From Bos javanicus (lineage: Eukaryota; Chordata; Mammalia; Artiodactyla; Bovidae): a stretch of DNA of 64,000 nt. The stretch covers positions 31,475,925 through 31,539,924 of the forward strand of contig NC_083885.1 in NCBI RefSeq assembly GCF_032452875.1, written 5' to 3'. A program made the translations under genes and the position numbers. Positions within the stretch are counted from its first letter, which is position 1; the number at the start of each line of letters is the position of its first letter. The notes under the pieces were generated by a model that saw only the letters and a list, made by a program, of their open reading frames with translations, did no database searches and had not been told where the DNA came from. Positions 55,045-64,000 of the stretch are shown here, piece by piece.

Positions 55045-55215
55045 ATTTTATATCTTTTAATCTTCACAATATATCCTAATCAAGAAGTATTTCTAAATGA
55101 AAAATCTGAGTTAATGATTTTAAATAGACTTATTCATGGTCACACATGAAATATATCCTCAGAGACAGGACTTAAACCTAGTTCTACTGACCCAAAGTGC
55201 AGATTTTAGTCCACT
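55045..55215 (-). repeat. MIR relic
   Basis: TATTCATGGTCACACATGAAAT, GAGACAGGACTTAAACCTAGTTCTACTGACCCAAAG and TTTTAGTCCACTGCTC follow the reverse complement of MIR. Confidence 0.6.
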
Positions 55216-55228
55216 GCTCTTCTGTCTC

Positions 55229-55446
55229 GGAGAAGGCAATGGCACCCCACTCCACTACTCTTGCCTGGAAAATCCCATGGACGGAGGAGCCTGGTGGGCT
55301 GCAGTCCATTGGGTCACTAGAGTCGGACACGACCGAGCGACTTCACTTTCACTTTTCACTTTCATGCATTGGAGAAGGAAATGGCAACCCACTCCATGGG
55401 GTTGCACAGAGTCGGACACGACTGAAGCGACTTAGCAGCAGCAGCA
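55229..55446 (-). mobile_element. BOV-A2 SINE with internal deletion
   Basis: An exact 13-bp TSD, GCTCTTCTGTCTC, lies at 55216-55228 and 55447-55459. The sense strand runs from the (GCT)n head at 55446. In its first unit about 50 bp are missing (CAACCCACTCC is joined directly to ATGGGGTTGCACAG at about 55397). The second unit is complete. It inserted at the edge of a MIR. Confidence 0.96.
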
Positions 55447-55459
55447 GCTCTTCTGTCTC

Positions 55460-56229
55460 ACCCCAGAGGAAAGTTCTCCAAAGGCGTGCTTGCAGTGGGA
55501 TGTCTAACTGAAAACACATACGGTGAGTGCACTGGTGTGATGCCAGTCTGCTTGCTTTTTGTGCTTTCCCATCTGTGATTCTTGACACGGATATGCGACT
55601 ATTCCTCTTTGGAAGAGAATGGGTATAGATGTATGAAAAAGTGAACTCTTAAAAATGTTAAAATATAAAACAAATGAACCATTAAAGTGTGCAGATAAAA
55701 GTTAAATGAAGCTCCTTGTGATTCACTCAGAGATTTGGTTTAAGATTTTTCAATTTCTGGACAAGCCTGCACCTGTCCACAGATTCTGCTTCTCTTCCTT
55801 TAATAATTCAGCTGCTGACAGTTGGAGCTTTGCTTCTGCTTCATTAATCTGCTCCTGGGAAGTAATATTTTCTCAAAATTTTGGTGACATTTTCATTTCT
55901 CATCTTTAAAGGATCCTTCTCCACCTCTTCTAGAGGTCGTACAATTCTACCATCTCAGTCAGATGGACTCTCTTGTTTTTATTCAACCTGACAGTGTTCA
56001 AAATAAGGTGCTTAGATTTTCCTTTGATTTACACTGATCATTTACATCTTTGTCCATTAGACCGTCTCTTTCTGTTTTCTTTTGTCTCCAAATCACAATG
56101 CACTGAATTTGCATCCAGAGAGATATTTTGGATTTGTTGAAGGATATAAGGAATTTGCATTATTAATGAAAAGTTAATCAAATGAGAGTAGAATTACTAT
56201 AATATGTTGATTCCTCAAAAACATTTGCA
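55460..56229. other. Unique intergenic DNA
   Basis: Nothing recognised. Confidence 0.5.
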
Positions 56230-56428
56230 GAGACTTCCCTGGTGGTATAGCAGTTAAAAATCTGCCCTCCAATGCAGGGGACTTGGGTTCCATCATGGGT
56301 CAGGGAACTAAGATCCCACATGCCTTGGAGCAACTACACCTGCCTGCCACAATCGGAGGGTCTGTGTGCCTCAATGAAAGATCCTGCATGGTGCAATTAA
56401 GACGCATGAGTAAATAAAGATTTTTTTT
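56230..56428 (+). mobile_element. CHR-type SINE, short form
   Basis: AGACTTCCCTGGTGGTATAG, ATGCAGGGGACTTGGGTTCC, GGTCAGGGAACTAAGATCCC and a GTAAATAAAGATTTT tail. Confidence 0.88.
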
Positions 56429-56429
56429 A

Positions 56430-56774
56430 ATTGCAATGAAAAAATAGCATGGCATATTTTAAATGTAGGTCTACTGATTTTCAAGTTCAGACAGTCTGTT
56501 TACATACTTATGGTCTTTTCCTCTGTTTCTCTTGGTTTAATTCTGGGCCTCTGCTTGGATGCCAGTGTACTCAAGAAGATAATATTCTTTTGCTTCCAAA
56601 TTCCCAAACATACTGATGTTACCACTATTGGGTCATAAGCATAAAATCAAATATAATAACACATGCTGCTGTGTTTTTCATGAGTCAGAAGATTTGAAAC
56701 TAGCAAGTTCCAGAAAAGAAGGGATAAGTTTAGAGTTAAAAAAAATAAAAAGTTATATATGACAATGAGTTGGA
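56430..56774. other. Unique spacer
   Basis: Nothing recognised. Confidence 0.5.
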
Positions 56775-56935
56775 AGTGTAATCTTTCTAAATCTCATCTT
56801 TTTTATTTCTAAAATGGTGCAACTGTCACTGCCTACCTCGTAGCACTATTGTGAGTACCAAATAAATTAGTATACGCAAAATTCTCAACACAAAACACAG
56901 CAACTTACTGAAAGCACTCTATTATTATTGATACA
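56775..56935 (+). repeat. MIR 3' relic
   Basis: TTTATTTCTAAAATGGTGCAAC, TGCCTACCTCGTAGCACTATTGTGAGTACCAAAT match MIR (tgtaaaatgggg, cctacctcatagggttgttgtgaggatt). Confidence 0.7.
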
Positions 56936-57044
56936 AAGAGTTTTGAAACATAAGACAGATGAGTCTCCAATGGTAATCTGGTTATCCCCTTTGAGTTTCA
57001 GAGTTCTCATATTTGAATTAAGGAAAAAAAAAAACTACATGTTA

Positions 57045-57435
57045 TTAGCCAAACTGCGTTTCCCCCCTAAATTCATGTATTGAAATGCTAAACCCCCATT
57101 ACCTCAGAACGTAACCATATTTGGAGATAAAAAATCTCTAAAGAGGTAATTAAGTTAAAGCAAGGTCTTTAGGGGGGCCTATTCCAATATGACTGGTCTC
57201 TTACTAGAAGAGTTAATTAGGAAACAGACATACACAAATCCAGGGCCAATTACGTGAGGACACAGTGAGAAGGCAACCATCTGCTAAGCCAAAGAGAGTC
57301 TTCAGATGAAACTGCACCTGCCAGCCCTTCATCTTGGACTCCTACCCTACAGAACTGCGACAAAAGAAAATTCTATTGTTTAAGCTACCCAGTCTGTGGT
57401 ATTTTTTATGGCAGTCAGTCCTAGCAAATCAATAT
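57045..57435 (+). repeat. Ancient LTR (MLT/MaLR-like), near complete
   Basis: CTAAATTCATGTATTGAAATGC, TAAACCCCCATTACCTCAGAACG, CAATATGACTGGTCTCTTAC, ACGTGAGGACACAGTGAGAAGG, TAAGCTACCCAGTCTGTGG and GGCAGTCAGTCCTAGCAAATC: the ordered blocks of an old non-coding mammalian LTR. No retroviral coding sequence is attached. Confidence 0.72.
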
Positions 57436-59164
57436 ACTTCCCTTTAAATATAAAGTGCATGGCATAATGCCCATAAATAGGTGACAATAAATATTTGTTC
57501 TATTTCCCCAGTTATGACATTTATGACATTCTTAACTTTATAATTATTTCTCATACATATCTTTTTCTCTTAAGAACATGTTTTCTTGATGTCAGAAATC
57601 ATATAATCTCTACTGAGCACTCTTCTTTTCATAGCTAAAATCAGCGATTTGCAACTAGTATATTGATGATTATTGGTTAAGTAAATAAATGGACATCTGA
57701 ATGATAATGCATCTGAATTATCAAAAAATAGAAAAATTCTCTTTGGACCTCATATGGTTAAATTTAATGGCAACTTTATCTCAAGCATCCTGTAATTGCC
57801 AGATGGTTGTAGACATTTTAACAAAATACTAATTAGCAGCCTAGAAGCAACAGATTACAGGAATATTTTCCCATGTAACTCTCCGTGTTTAGGTGGTGTA
57901 GAAATGTTCACCTCTTACTTGACTTAAAACCACATGAATATGGCCTATTTAATATTTTACTTATATGCTTTGTTATCTGGAGCGAGATTATTAATGCAGA
58001 ATAAATGATTTGGCTAAATACTCTTGTCAGCCACAAAATAAACATGCATAGGTCAATAATGCCTTACTTGAAAGATCAACATTTTTTCGAGAAAGTGTAG
58101 GGAATTTGTTCAATCTGCATGAGACAACCTGAGGCAGGCAAAGACTACCTGCATAGCTGATACCACACCTTTACACATAGAGCCAACAGGAGGTTAGAAA
58201 TGCCAACACACAGACTACCATCTAGAATACTATAGCACATTGGACTGAATCCTCACCATGGGAAAACCACAGTCCTTTTCAAATTAATTCAGCAGGCCCA
58301 TCTGAACATTGAAACAGAATATTTGACTTCGTAAGCTCATATATTGTCTTGCCCATTTACAGTTAGATCACCTGTCAATAAGTTTATTTTCAACCTGGTT
58401 ACATAAAAAACTATATGGCATAAGCACTAAAACAGCATTTCCTAATCTGTGTCTTGTAGAATATGAATCCCTTCAAATGTTAATTGGTAAAAACAAACCA
58501 AAAAAAGAGATAGTGGGTTTCCTGGTCATTTTCTATTTGGGAGACCATGACTGTAAGTTAAATTGAATTTCACAAATTTGCAGAAATTATAATATAAGAA
58601 TCTATGTTAAGATTACCCATACATATGATTTTAAAATATATCTGACCATGATACCTTAAATCTAGAGAGTGACTTATTGACTTATTATACTGTACAACAC
58701 ACCAATGAAATGGCTTCAGCAATTTCATTACAGTAAACATTGCTAACTCACTCAGAAATCAGAAATGTAATATTGTCTTGTAGAGTGAGGAATATAAGCC
58801 AGAGGCTGGTTGAAATTTAGAGGAAAAAACAAAAAAAAACCTAGAAAATTCCTATTATTAAAGTCAAAAGAACTAGCATTTAGGAGATCTCCTTTTGACT
58901 TTGGTATAAGATTGATTTCAGTTTGTTTTTTGACTTGACTTACAATTCCTTCTTCTTGAAGGACAGTTGAGGCCAAATGCATATTTTTTTTGTTGTTAAT
59001 CATCCAAAATCAGAATTGAAACACAATCCCAGGCTAACTAACAGAGGGTTATGGAGTAGGATTTCCTTCAATGAAACAAGGGCCTCACAAAATCAGGTTT
59101 CCCTCAGTGGTTCAGGTACCTATCACTCAGTCTGATACAACAGGGATAAATAATGGAGGTGCTC
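57436..59164. other. Long unique AT-rich DNA, candidate conserved stretch
   Basis: About 57780-58080 is free of recognisable repeats and has homeodomain-like TACTAATTAGCAG and ATAGGTCAATAATG. The reverse frame 58752-59003 has no recognisable domain. No gene supported. Confidence 0.4.
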
Positions 59165-59172
59165 ATTCTAAA

Positions 59173-59386
59173 GAGAAAGTGTTAGTGACTCAGTCCTGTC
59201 CAATCTTTGCAACCCCATGGACTGTAGCCCACAAGGCTCCTCTGTCCATGGAATTATCCAGGCAAGAGTACTGGAGTGGGTAGCCATTCCTTTCTCCAGG
59301 GGATCTTTCCCACCCAGGGATCAAACCCAGGTCTCCTGCATCACAGCAGATTTTTTTACTGTCTGAGCCACCAGGGAAGCCCATTT
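59173..59386 (-). mobile_element. Bov-tA SINE
   Basis: Tail end AAAGTGTTAGTGACTCAGTC; head end GAGCCACCAGGGAAGCCC. The 8-bp ATTCTAAA lies at 59165-59172 and 59387-59394, a short TSD. Confidence 0.92.
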
Positions 59387-59444
59387 ATTCTAAACTTGTC
59401 CTTAAATAGATTCATCATAGTAATTGCCCAACATTATGTTTTGT

Positions 59445-60240
59445 TTTTGGTAGCAGGTTTACTGAAATGTAACTTTAGTATATTTTCATCATCCCCTAAA
59501 GATGACATATTTTTAGCTGCCACTCCCTAATCTCCCTTTCCTAGCCAGGTCAAAGCAACCCCTAATCTATTTCATATGTATATTCTGAGCATGGGGTCTT
59601 CTGTGACTGTTATTCACTTAGCATAATGTTTTCAAGGTTTATCTATTTGGTAAAATATGTAAATACTTCACTACAGTTTATGGCTGAATAATATTCCATT
59701 GTACAGTTGTGGCATATATTATTTATTCCTTTGTTAGTATACATTTGGATTGTATCCACCTTTGCTATTATGAATAATGCTGATGTGAACACCTGTGTAC
59801 AAGCTTTGTGTGCAGATTCACTTTTTTTACGTTTGGTATAGATTCTGGCTCAAATAACTCCATGCTTAACTTTTTGAGGAACTAAGAGACTATTTTCTAA
59901 AGCAATTGTACCATTACATACCCACCAGCTGTGTAGGAGGAATACTGAATTCTCCCCATCCAAACCTCTCCACTTATTTTCTGTTCTTGGTTGTTTTTTT
60001 TTTTTTTTTTTTTTGATAATAGCCATCGTAATGATTATTAAGTGGTCTCATGGTGATTTTGATCTTCATTTCCCTAATGTTTAGTGATACTCAGCACCTT
60101 TTTTATGTCCTTATTGGCTATTTGTCTATCTTCTTTGGAGAAATGTCTGTTGGAGTCCTTTGCTCATTTTTAAATTAAGTTTGTTTTCTTGCTACTTATT
60201 TCTAGTTCTTTTAAAAAATATTTTGGAATATTAATCCCTT
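59445..60240 (-). repeat. Old L1 (L1M-type) relic
   Basis: Read on the plus strand: TTATTCACTTAGCATAATGTTTTCAAGG, GGCTGAATAATATTCCATTGTAC, TATTATGAATAATGCTGATGTGAACA, TTAACTTTTTGAGGAACTAAGAG, CCACCAGCTGTGTAGG and TTCTTTGGAGAAATGTCTGTTGG, in order. This is the reverse complement of an ancient L1 3' region. A T21 run (59994-60014) interrupts it. Confidence 0.85.
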
Positions 60241-60339
60241 TTCCAGGAAAGGAGGGTCCTTGTGAGAGAGCTGCTCAGTGAGGGGCCGTGTGTCTGTCTG
60301 TCTGTAACACCCCCAGTCTCTCACTTCTGCTTTCATCCT

Positions 60340-60490
60340 GAGAGTCTGAATTTCTATTTACACTAGAAGCACCTGGAAGAGTAGTTAAATTCCATGACGC
60401 TGCCTCCACAGCTTTTGATTCAGTCTCACATTTTTAATAAACACCATGCATAATTCTGATATAGTTTGTCTAGTTCCCAAATATAACATT
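60340..60490 (+). repeat. MER5A-like hAT-Charlie relic
   Basis: CACTAGAAGCACCTGGAAGAG, GCTTTTGATTCAGTCTCAC, TTTTTAATAAACACC and AGTTTGTCTAGTTCCCAA resemble the MER5A order. Very diverged. Confidence 0.4.
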
Positions 60491-61174
60491 TTCTTACATC
60501 TAAGGAACTCCTCAAGGGAACAAGAAAAGAAAGCTGAGAATCCAAATCAGTCAACATTTCTCCTTGTTAGAAAATATAAAAAGGCAAGCTGATGTATTTA
60601 ACTATAGGTTTCAATATCTAATTATTTTCTTCTTCCATCTATCTCCAGCTAACATATCTATATTATATTCATCAATCTTTTATATTATTTACCTATATAT
60701 TTGTATTGTGACTCATTGCAGGAAGTATTTTAAGTCTCTTAGAAACTGTATCATATAGAAGCTGAAATAAAATTTATAATAAAGGATTGGAAAAATACAG
60801 ACTAAAAATCAAGGCTGCTAAACTTGAAAAAGAAATGTTCATCATTAAGATGAAACTCTAGTACTTCACTGCTTCATAAAAATAGAGATCATATATACCC
60901 TTTATAGTCAGTTCATAGCATCATTCATATGACCTACATATTGTAAAAACTTTCAAAAAAAAAAAAACTTTTTGATAGAGCACTAACACATTATTAGTGT
61001 AGAAAACTGGAAAATAATGATACATTTAAAAAATGGAAGACAATCAACTTTAATATTTAGGTTTACTTCTTTCACAATGGAGATATGTATGTATAGGCTT
61101 ATCTATAAGGATAGATAAGATAGATCATAATTGGAATTATGATGCAGTACTTTTTTTTTTCCATTCTGCTTTGT
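60491..61174. other. Unique AT-rich DNA
   Basis: The forward frame 60564-60758 has no domain. A/T homopolymers only. Confidence 0.5.
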
Positions 61175-61189
61175 GTAAAATGTTCAAAT

Positions 61190-61435
61190 TAGGCAAACTT
61201 ATAAAGAAAAAAGATTAGTGATTACTTAGGACTTCGGGATGGGGAGGTAAGGTGAGAAGGGATGGGAAGTGACAGTTAATGGGCAACAAGTATGTTATCA
61301 GGGTCATAAAAAATTCTAAAATGATTGTGATTATTGAGCAATATTATAAAGTTATTAAAAATGACTGAGTTGTACACTTTGAGTTAACTTTATGCTGTGT
61401 GAATTCCATATCAATAAAGCTGTGGCTACTAAAAT
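61190..61435 (+). repeat. Old L1 3' UTR
   Basis: AGATTAGTGATTACTTAGGAC, GAAGTGACAGTTAATGGGC, TGACTGAGTTGTACACTTTGAG, GTGTGAATTCCATATCAATAAAGCTG match the end of ancient L1 elements. Confidence 0.78.
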
Positions 61436-61561
61436 ATTTCAATTAGCTACATATCAAGATTTCACAAAATAAAATTCCATATTGTCTTTGCATTTTTCTT
61501 CCATCACCTTATGCTAAAATGAACACCAATATATGTACTGGTGTGTATTTGTATATATGTA

Positions 61562-61618
61562 TGTGTGTTAGTTGCTTAGTCATGTCCAGCTTTTTGTGAC
61601 CCTCATCTCCTGCATTGA
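61562..61618 (-). mobile_element. Bov-tA fragment, minus, internally deleted
   Basis: GTGTTAGTTGCTTAGTCATG to TTTTTGTGACCC is the SINE 3' end. TCATCTCCTGCATTGAGG, directly next to it, is from the head, so about 100 bp in between is gone. It faces the next SINE head to head. Confidence 0.8.
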
Positions 61619-61806
61619 GGCTCAGTGGGTAAAGAATCCTGCAGTGCAGGAGATGCTGGAGACACAGGTTCAATCCCTGAGTCGGGAAGATCCCCTGGAG
61701 GAGGGCATGGAAATACACTCCAGCATTCTTGCCTGGAGAATCCCATAGACAGAAGAGCCTGGCAGGCTACAGTCCACAGGGCTGTAAAGAGTAGGACACA
61801 CAGTAT
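61619..61806 (+). mobile_element. Bov-tA SINE, plus, head to head with neighbour
   Basis: CTCAGTGGGTAAAGAATCC to GAGTAGGACACACAG. The first 14 or so bases of the head are missing. The tail flank ATACATACATACAG and the left flank GTATATATGTATGTG are themselves nearly inverse. Confidence 0.9.
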
Positions 61807-61816
61807 ACATACATAC

Positions 61817-61877
61817 AGATATATATATATATATATATATATCTGTGTATATATATATGTGTGTGTATATATATATG
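61817..61877. repeat. (TA)n/(GT)n compound microsatellite
   Basis: CAGATATATATA...TATATCTG is a perfect palindrome. It is followed by TGTATATATATATGTGTGTG and TATATATATATG. Confidence 0.95.
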
Positions 61878-62606
61878 TTGTGAGGGAAAGGCTTGAAACA
61901 GTTACACTGCTGTATATATTTTTCCTGCAGCTAAACCTAAAAAATATAATAACAATTATCTTATTCCACAGACTTTTGAAAAATATTTGGTGAGCAGATC
62001 CCCAAGATCAGACTTGGCTCTTTGAAAATATGTGCTGGTAAGAACATAAAATCATTGTAATTTCATTAAATAAACAAATACATTTTTATCCTGTACTTCA
62101 AGCTCACAAATCAAAGCATTTGTGTTATAACAACTTTGATGGTTTTGTGCCTGAGGTTTCTGTTCACTGAGATGAGGGCTACAGGACATAAAGCTGTTTT
62201 GGGGAAAGGATCTTGAGTTCAAGTGTAGGGGACATAGATTTGGCAGAAACTTTAGTATATCCAAAAATAGATAGATGCCTCTTAGTCATAGGAATGCTAT
62301 AGTAAGGCTAATTATAGATAACTAAGAGGACATCTGTGACCAAAGCTCAAAAGTACCTATGGCTTCAACCAGGGATTTGAGATAAAACCTCAAAATCATT
62401 TATAATCCTCACTGGAGATTGGGTGAAGTGTTCCCAACATTATCCTGGTTGGGTTTGTGTAAGAAACTGACTGCACAGAGATAATTTTGAGGAGTCAAGG
62501 GACAGTGACACTGGAGGAGGTGAGGCACTACATAGGACAGAGGCTAATGCATCCGATGAGTTTCTCTTTGACTGGACAAGATAAAAAGAAACATTTGATG
62601 GGTAGT
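61878..62606. other. Unique intergenic DNA
   Basis: The reverse frame 62052-62264 has no recognisable domain. Nothing else seen. Confidence 0.5.
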
Positions 62607-62607
62607 C

Positions 62608-63115
62608 CTAGGTAGCATATTCAAAAGCAGAGACATTACTTTGCCAACAAAGGTCTGTCTAGTCAAGGCTATGGTTTTTTCCTGTGGTCATGTATGGATG
62701 TGAGAGTTGGACTGTGAAGAAGGCTGAGCGCTGAAGAATTGATGCTTTTGAACTGTGGTGTTGAAGAAGACTCTTGAGAGTCCCTTGGACTGCAAGGAGA
62801 TCCAACCAGTCCATTCTGAAGGAGATCAGCCCTGGGATTTCTTTGGAAGGACTGATGCTAAAGCTGAAACTCCAGTAGTTTGGCCACCTCATGTGAAGAG
62901 TTGACTCATTGGAAAAGACTCTGATGCTGGGAGGGATTGGGGGCAGGAGGAGAAGGGGACAACAGAGGATGAGATGGCTGGATGGCATCACTGACTTGAT
63001 GGACGTGAGTCTGAGTGAACTCCGGGAGTTGGTGATGGACAGGGAGGCCTGGCGTGCTGCGATTCATGGGGTTGCAAAGAGTTGGACACGACTGAGCGAC
63101 TGATCTGATCTGATC
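62608..63115 (+). mobile_element. BovB 3' fragment, young type, (TGATC)n tail
   Basis: CTAGGTAGCATATTCAAAAGC to GACTGAGCGACTGATCTGATCTGATC. The tail repeats TGATC in place of the TGAAC seen in the copies at 32118 and 45760. It has the same in-frame TGA (CATGTGAAGAG), plus a frame-breaking extra T in GGTTTTTTCCTG at about 62676. Confidence 0.95.
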
Positions 63116-63166
63116 TTGTGTTGTGGCTGAGTACCTCTGCATTAAGGGTCTCCTGTGCAAGTCAAT

Positions 63167-63301
63167 TTGGAGAAGGAAATGGCACCCTACTCCAGTGTTC
63201 TTGCCTAGAGAATCCCAGGGACAGCGGAGCCTGGTGGGCTGCCGTCTATGGGGTCACACAAAGTCGGACACGACCGAAGTGACTTAGCAGCAGCAGCAGT
63301 A
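63167..63301 (-). mobile_element. BOV-A2 SINE, single-unit copy
   Basis: On the minus strand, a (CTG)n head (AGCAGCAGCAGTA on the plus strand) and one Bov-A unit ending at TTGGAGAAGG. An exact 12-bp TSD, GTGCAAGTCAAT, lies at 63155-63166 and 63302-63313, so the missing second unit was absent at insertion. Confidence 0.95.
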
Positions 63302-63313
63302 GTGCAAGTCAAT

Positions 63314-64000
63314 ATGCATCAGCAATGCACTTCAAGTTAAACAGTCATGTACTGTTTGTTGGAGAAACAAAATAACTATAATTCTTATAGCTTTTTAATA
63401 TTCTCAGGGCAGATATTCCTGATAAACAGGCGTTCTTCCATTAGGAACTTAAAAAATATAAATTAATGTCTTATACTGTGGCTCCTGTAGTGGTCTCTTG
63501 TGCTTTAGAATAGCATGAATCAATTCACCAAGGTGAGAGTCCTGTCACATTGTAAACCAGTGAAATTAAGTTTGTGAATCTGAAAAGCTGAAAAAACACC
63601 CCTGGGACTGAGGAAAATGTGAGAATAAGACTGAGAAACCATGATTCCCTATCCATCTTCCTCCACACTTACATAGCCTCTGTCATCTGGGAAAGAAGCA
63701 CAGTTTTCACCACACAAGTTAAAGGCTGTGAATGTGACCTAGATAATTCTTGAAGAATTTAAGTTGAAACACTTCCTTTAATGTCTACTGAAAGAAAAAA
63801 ACTAAACCGTCATTCCTTAGAATGAAATTGTGGTAAAGCAAGTGTATCGAAAGAGATGGATTGTGATGAAAAAGAAATTGTACTTCGAGTTAAGCTGTCT
63901 GAATATATCTGGTCAGACTTTAAAATAGTCTCATCATATTTAAATCATTGGAAATTGTGTGCGTGCATGTGTGTGTGTGGTGGCGGTGGTTTAGATAATA
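63314..64000. other. Unique intergenic DNA
   Basis: Nothing recognised apart from a GT-rich run at about 63956-63981 and a GGCGGTGG patch at the window edge. Confidence 0.5.

Noticed and set aside
61236..61266. Second G-quadruplex candidate (GGGATGGGG...GGGATGGG)
   Set aside because: The middle loop is about 14 nt and the sequence lies in an L1 3' UTR, where purine tracts are common.

Overview
This window looks like ordinary non-coding DNA from a ruminant, most likely a bovid (cattle, sheep, goat or a relative). The evidence is its repeat content. I count nine stretches of the RTE retrotransposon BovB, 21 tRNA-headed Bov-tA SINEs, six BOV-A2-type SINEs (one a single monomer), one further lone Bov-A unit and three CHR-type SINEs. 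Older mammalian repeats (MIR, L2, old L1, hAT-Charlie relics, ancient LTRs) lie between them. Host sequence is AT-rich and CpG-poor. I found no host exon, no intact protein-coding gene, no RNA gene, no CRISPR array and no prokaryotic feature. The only recognisable protein-coding sequence is broken BovB reverse transcriptase.

Layout. 1-4.6 kb: an L2 relic, an old L1 3' end broken by a CHR SINE, and a second CHR SINE with an internal 43-bp duplication and 14-bp target-site duplications (TSDs). 4.6-11.3 kb: a BOV-A2, Bov-tA copies and a 2.0-kb 5'-truncated BovB bounded by an exact 15-bp TSD. 10.9-17.4 kb: six minus-strand MIRs around the least CpG-depleted unique segment I noticed (about 16.38-16.80 kb). 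17.4-18.6 kb: a BovB with an inverted 5' part and an exact 17-bp TSD, then a Bov-tA and an LTR relic. 21.9-25.2 kb: dense SINEs around two abutting BovB copies that share one outer TSD. 27.7-37.5 kb: SINEs, an L2 split by BOV-A2, three more BovB fragments, and a canonical G-quadruplex motif at 36.55 kb. 37.5-45.3 kb: mostly unique DNA with L2, old L1 and MER20 relics. 45.3-51.7 kb: young BovB, a GAATTCT-rich minirepeat and several Bov-tA copies with CA/GT tails. 51.7-64 kb: long AT-rich unique DNA, a few SINEs, an MLT-like LTR, an old L1, a head-to-head SINE pair and another young BovB.

The elements relate as parasite and hyperparasite. BovB supplied the reverse transcriptase, and Bov-A SINEs carry BovB-derived sequence and are thought to use its machinery. 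Flanking duplications can be read directly for many insertions. Shared diagnostic bases separate older from younger BovB copies.

I found no undescribed biological system. The strongest leads are structural: the inverted BovB insertion, the abutting BovB pair, the foldback SINE pair, the G-quadruplex motif, and two unique segments that could be conserved regulatory DNA. Family calls for diverged repeats come from recognition by eye, and their boundaries are approximate.
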